Below, in pieces: positions 12,943-15,419 of a stretch of DNA of 15,419 bases (positions are counted from its first letter, which is position 1; each line of letters starts with the position of its first letter). Source of the DNA: CAYQDR01 sp964416315 (GTDB lineage Bacteria; Methylomirabilota; Methylomirabilia; Rokubacteriales; DASRDR01); the NCBI GenBank assembly GCA_964416315.1, contig CAYQDR010000116.1:1-15419 (forward strand), given 5' to 3'. Under the pieces are notes generated by a model. That model was not told where the DNA came from. It saw only the letters and a list, made by a program, of their open reading frames with translations, and did no database searches. A program made the translations under genes and the position numbers.

Positions 12943-14937
12943 TCACCGGCTTTGTGCTCGGCCCCCTCGGTGCCAGAGCTCGATCAGAAGCAAGGCAGCC
13001 CCGTCAAATGCAACGAGGTACTTCCCCGTCTCGAAAATGGGCAGTCGCCAGTCCACCTCGTCCTGCACAGCCGCTCTCGGCACCACAGTAAAGATGCGGC
13101 TTTCCCGACCCATGAGGTCCGAGACCGGTGTCGAGTCGCCGTCCTGGTAAAGCAGCAGATTCGGATAGTCTTTCGTCTCCAGAATGATTCCACAGTCGTC
13201 GTCACCGAAGATCTCGCTCGCGTGTACGCGGCGGTACTTCCCGATCCCCCTGATCGTCAACCCCACCTTGTCGTTCCAGGCAAGGCCTACGGCGCGTTTC
13301 AGGAGTGCAGCCAGGTCGATGTCATACTCGCCGAGCTCCCAGTCCTTGCGCCGGCTCTGCTCCATGAAGTCGTGGACTTTGACACTCGGGAGCGAGGTGC
13401 GAAAGCGGTTCATCCTCCGATAGGTCCCGACCCACCGCGCGCCCGGCTTGCCGGCGGCACAGCGCTCAAAGGCGCTCTTGGCCTGAAGGTTCTGAGCGGC
13501 ACAGCCGAGCCGCTCCGCATGATCGGCCAAAGCCGCTTCGACTCGTCCCCGGAGCTGTATCAGGACCTCCGGGCGGGCGTTCCCATCCTTCTCGACAGTA
13601 GCGATGAGGTTCTCGGTCAGAGCGCGGGCGGTGACCATGCCGTGCACAGTGGTGGTGAACCACGGGCGTGCCGCGGCCGAAGGATACCAGGCATAGATGC
13701 GCTTCTCGAAGGCGGTGCGGTCGATCTCAGGCGGCAAGCCGCTCATCCCCTGGAAAGCGTTGGGCGGCACCAGCACCACGGCCTTCCCCGGCCGGTGGCG
13801 CCCTACGCGGCCGAAGCGCTGGAGGAACGAGGCCGCTTCCGAAGCCTCGAACATCAGGTAGTCGCAGCGGAAGTCCACCCCCACCTCGATGGCCGACGTG
13901 CCGAGGGCGAGGAGCTTACCCTTCGTATCCCGGATCGCCCGGTGCGACAGACCCCGGATGATCCCCAGGGCATCCCGCAGAAACCCCGATTCGACCAGGC
14001 GATCTTCCAGGCGGATAGCGTTCAGGACCGAGTTGAGGATGACCACCCCAGGAAGATAGTCGTCGTCCCCCGTCGCGGCCCGCAATCGTTCCAGCTCGGG
14101 CCTGAGCGCAACGATCCTGGAGAGGAGGACCTCCACCGGGTCTCCGTGGGCGACCTGAACCGGCGTCAACTCGACCGCGTGGACCGCCGTGCGCCAGCGG
14201 TCGAACGAGTGGTCAGCCGGCACCTGGCAGTCGATCACCGACGGGCTGATGGCCCTCTCCAGCAGTCCCCGGACCTCCTGGTGGGGCGTGGCGCTCAGAA
14301 GGATCAGTCGCCGGAAGATCCCGAAGCCTCGGGCCAGAGCGACCATGACCAGGGCATGAGCCAGCTCCACTGCCTGATAGAGATGGAACTCGTCCATAAT
14401 CAGCGTCTCGTACCGGCGCAGGGCTTCGAAGGGCTCGGCATGATACTGGAGTCCGAGGATCAGGAAAAGGATATCGGGATTCGTGAAGACAACCTTGGGC
14501 TTGTCCGGATCAAGGAGCCGCCGCAGCGTCTCGCCCCGGCTCTTGCAACGCATCACTTCCTGCCACTGGTCGAGCATGGCCCCGTCTACCGGTACCAGCA
14601 CGTGATCCGCTCCGCTGTATCCCTCGGCCCGGTCCGCGCTTGCCCACGTCTCCGGAGTCCAGACCAGCGGACGGATCCCCTCTTCCGCGGCGAACTTCGC
14701 CACCGCCCTCACCTGGTCTCTGACCAGCTCGTTGGTCGGATAGATCGCGACGGCCCACTCGCGCCCCTTCAAGACCGGCAACATCGCGGCCCTGGTCTTG
14801 CCCGTCCCGGTCCGGGCCGCGAGCAACATCGTCGAATGCTCCTCCCACCCCTCCCACATCGCCACTTGGTGTGGGTAGAGCGGCACACGTGATGCGGGGT
14901 GCTCGATCAGCGGCAAGCAAAGCTCCCTGACTCTCAC
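12943..14937 (-). CDS. cas3: Cas3' helicase without HD domain (type I-D-like)
   Basis: A 664-aa superfamily 2 helicase. Motifs in order: a Q-motif-like PLYPHQVAMWEGW (19-31), Walker A ARTGTGKT (41-48), IYPTNELVRDQ (Ia), DEFH (182-185, in IMDEFHLYQAV), motif III SAT (215-217), GTSAIEVGVDF (V) and QRFGRVGRH (VI, 373-381). There is no HD nuclease domain. A free-standing helicase with DEFHLY fits the Cas3' of type I-D systems, where the HD nuclease sits in Cas10d; type I-A-like is the alternative. It would unwind target DNA recruited by Cascade. The start is GTG at 14937, with GAGGTGA upstream that also contains the stop of a 30-codon ORF. No Cascade gene follows downstream. GC content looks lower than in the mla region. 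Confidence 0.87.
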   Translation of the reverse strand: MRVRELCLPLIEHPASRVPLYPHQVAMWEGWEEHSTMLLAARTGTGKTRAAMLPVLKGREWAVAIYPTNELVRDQVRAVAKFAAEEGIRPLVWTPETWASADRAEGYSGADHVLVPVDGAMLDQWQEVMRCKSRGETLRRLLDPDKPKVVFTNPDILFLILGLQYHAEPFEALRRYETLIMDEFHLYQAVELAHALVMVALARGFGIFRRLILLSATPHQEVRGLLERAISPSVIDCQVPADHSFDRWRTAVHAVELTPVQVAHGDPVEVLLSRIVALRPELERLRAATGDDDYLPGVVILNSVLNAIRLEDRLVESGFLRDALGIIRGLSHRAIRDTKGKLLALGTSAIEVGVDFRCDYLMFEASEAASFLQRFGRVGRHRPGKAVVLVPPNAFQGMSGLPPEIDRTAFEKRIYAWYPSAAARPWFTTTVHGMVTARALTENLIATVEKDGNARPEVLIQLRGRVEAALADHAERLGCAAQNLQAKSAFERCAAGKPGARWVGTYRRMNRFRTSLPSVKVHDFMEQSRRKDWELGEYDIDLAALLKRAVGLAWNDKVGLTIRGIGKYRRVHASEIFGDDDCGIILETKDYPNLLLYQDGDSTPVSDLMGRESRIFTVVPRAAVQDEVDWRLPIFETGKYLVAFDGAALLLIELWHRGGRAQSR

Positions 14938-14947
14938 GCTGACCCCG

Positions 14948-15040
14948 TCACCTCAAGGGCTGGTCGCGCTGGTCGCCATCGACCTCAGTCCAGATCCCGT
15001 GCGGCAAGATGCGAAAAGCCTGAGGGACGGGATGACTCAC
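14948..15040 (-). CDS. 30-aa ORF upstream of cas3
   Basis: A short ORF not recognised as any family. It starts at GTG (15040) after a near-consensus ribosome binding site (AGGAGGTG, 5 nt spacing) and overlaps the previous ORF's stop (GTGA). The peptide contains PVPQAFRILPHGIWTEV and ends DQRDQPLR. Its TGA stop lies within the GAGGTGA that precedes the cas3 start, 11 nt away, so it may couple translation to cas3. It may be a small protein, a leader peptide or a remnant of a longer cas gene. Confidence 0.45.
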   Translation of the reverse strand: MSHPVPQAFRILPHGIWTEVDGDQRDQPLR

Positions 15041-15177
15041 GGTCGCACCTCCTCTGGCAGTCGGGCGATCATCGCCTCGTAGAGCTTCCGAGCGAGAACA
15101 AGCGATGTGTACCTCATGAGCGGCACCGACCTGTTGATGACCGTGGCCGGGCCTTGTCGACGTTCGTCATGCGTCAT
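15037..15177 (-). CDS. 46-aa ORF in the cas3 operon
   Basis: An unrecognised small ORF whose ATG overlaps the stop of the preceding ORF (ATGA) with AAGGGCGG as a plausible ribosome binding site. It reads MTHDERRQGPATVIN, then a helix-like stretch MRYTSLVLARKLYEAMIARL. Its composition looks like real protein rather than a shadow frame. Its last codons supply the ribosome binding site of the next ORF. No function can be assigned. Confidence 0.45.
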   Translation of the reverse strand: MTHDERRQGPATVINRSVPLMRYTSLVLARKLYEAMIARLPEEVRP

Positions 15178-15386
15178 GCGCCGCCGCCCTTGAGCTGCCA
15201 CAGGCCGTTCTCCTTGATGAACCAGGATGTCTCCGGGCCCGTAACCACTGAACCCGGGGCCCACAGGGGGTCTGGCGCCAGTTGCTCAAGATCGCTGCCC
15301 TTTCCCCGATCCCAGCCTCCGAGTGCCTCGAGCTGACCGACCATGGGCACATCGGCCGATGACTGAGTGCGTATTCCGGCCATCAT
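15174..15386 (-). CDS. 70-aa ORF in the cas3 operon
   Basis: An unrecognised small ORF, starting at the first of two adjacent ATGs (15386 and 15383). The C-terminal part (GPETSWFIKENGLWQLKGGG) has natural aromatic content. It ends with an ATGA overlap to the 46-aa ORF. On its 5' side the first ATG overlaps a TGA (15385-15383) of another open frame, so an upstream gene may be coupled too. No signal peptide or membrane segment is seen. Confidence 0.45.
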   Translation of the reverse strand: MMAGIRTQSSADVPMVGQLEALGGWDRGKGSDLEQLAPDPLWAPGSVVTGPETSWFIKENGLWQLKGGGA

Positions 15387-15419
15387 GATCGCTCAGTCCG
15401 ACCGATCGTGATCACGTGT
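15383..15419 (-). CDS. Possible 3' end of an upstream gene (open at window edge)
   Basis: Reading in from the right edge on the minus strand, one frame stays open for 11 codons (HVITIGRTERS) and ends with a TGA that overlaps the ATG at 15386. The overlap pattern matches the three following junctions, but the visible piece is too short to identify. Confidence 0.25.
   Translation of the reverse strand, partial: HVITIGRTERS

Noticed and set aside
12952..14892. 646-codon plus-strand frame opposite cas3
   Set aside because: Antisense shadow; the minus strand carries all helicase motifs.
14899..15336. 145-codon plus-strand frame near the right edge
   Set aside because: It is antisense to the coupled small ORFs, lacks motifs and has no ribosome binding site that I can support.

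Overview
The window is GC-rich bacterial DNA. It carries a Gram-negative outer-membrane lipid transport operon (MlaE/MlaF/MlaD plus a TolC-like protein). Host identity cannot be fixed from the sequence; the GC level, 4-base gene overlaps and Mla operon style would suit a Rokubacteria/NC10-like or deltaproteobacterial-type genome (inference).

Region 1 (1-4607, plus strand) is a compact housekeeping operon: the 3' end of mlaE, mlaF, mlaD, a TolC-family channel, a LicC-like sugar/choline-phosphate nucleotidyltransferase and a periplasmic lytic transglycosylase. It concerns envelope lipid traffic and cell-wall maintenance. A 124-bp quasi-palindrome sits between mlaD and the channel gene.

Region 2 (4574-5813, minus strand) is a three-gene cassette of a small SWIM zinc-finger protein, an MNT nucleotidyltransferase and a HEPN protein. 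The last two form a HEPN/MNT toxin-antitoxin pair. Next comes a degraded stretch (6016-6614) with the tail of an unidentified gene and an N-terminal relic of cas6.

Region 3 (6802-10304, minus strand) is a CRISPR array of 19 near-perfect 37-nt repeats with 18 spacers, preceded on its transcribed strand by a ~110-nt leader and the overlapping adaptation genes cas4, cas2 and cas1. Two spacers are present twice because of an exact 148-bp tandem duplication.

Region 4 (10314-12896) is a patchwork where interference genes might be expected: a frameshifted HEPN relic just upstream of cas1, an intact AAA/DUF4143 ATPase that may be expressed from a leaderless promoter, a PIN-domain toxin with a small partner, and a relic of a second DUF4143 ATPase.

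Region 5 (12943-15419, minus strand) holds a complete HD-less Cas3 helicase, like the Cas3' proteins of type I-D systems, preceded by a chain of tiny ORFs with 4-nt overlaps that I do not recognise. No Cas10d, Cas7, Cas5 or intact Cas6 gene is visible. The locus is either a CRISPR-Cas system that lost its effector complex or one whose effector genes lie beyond the right edge.
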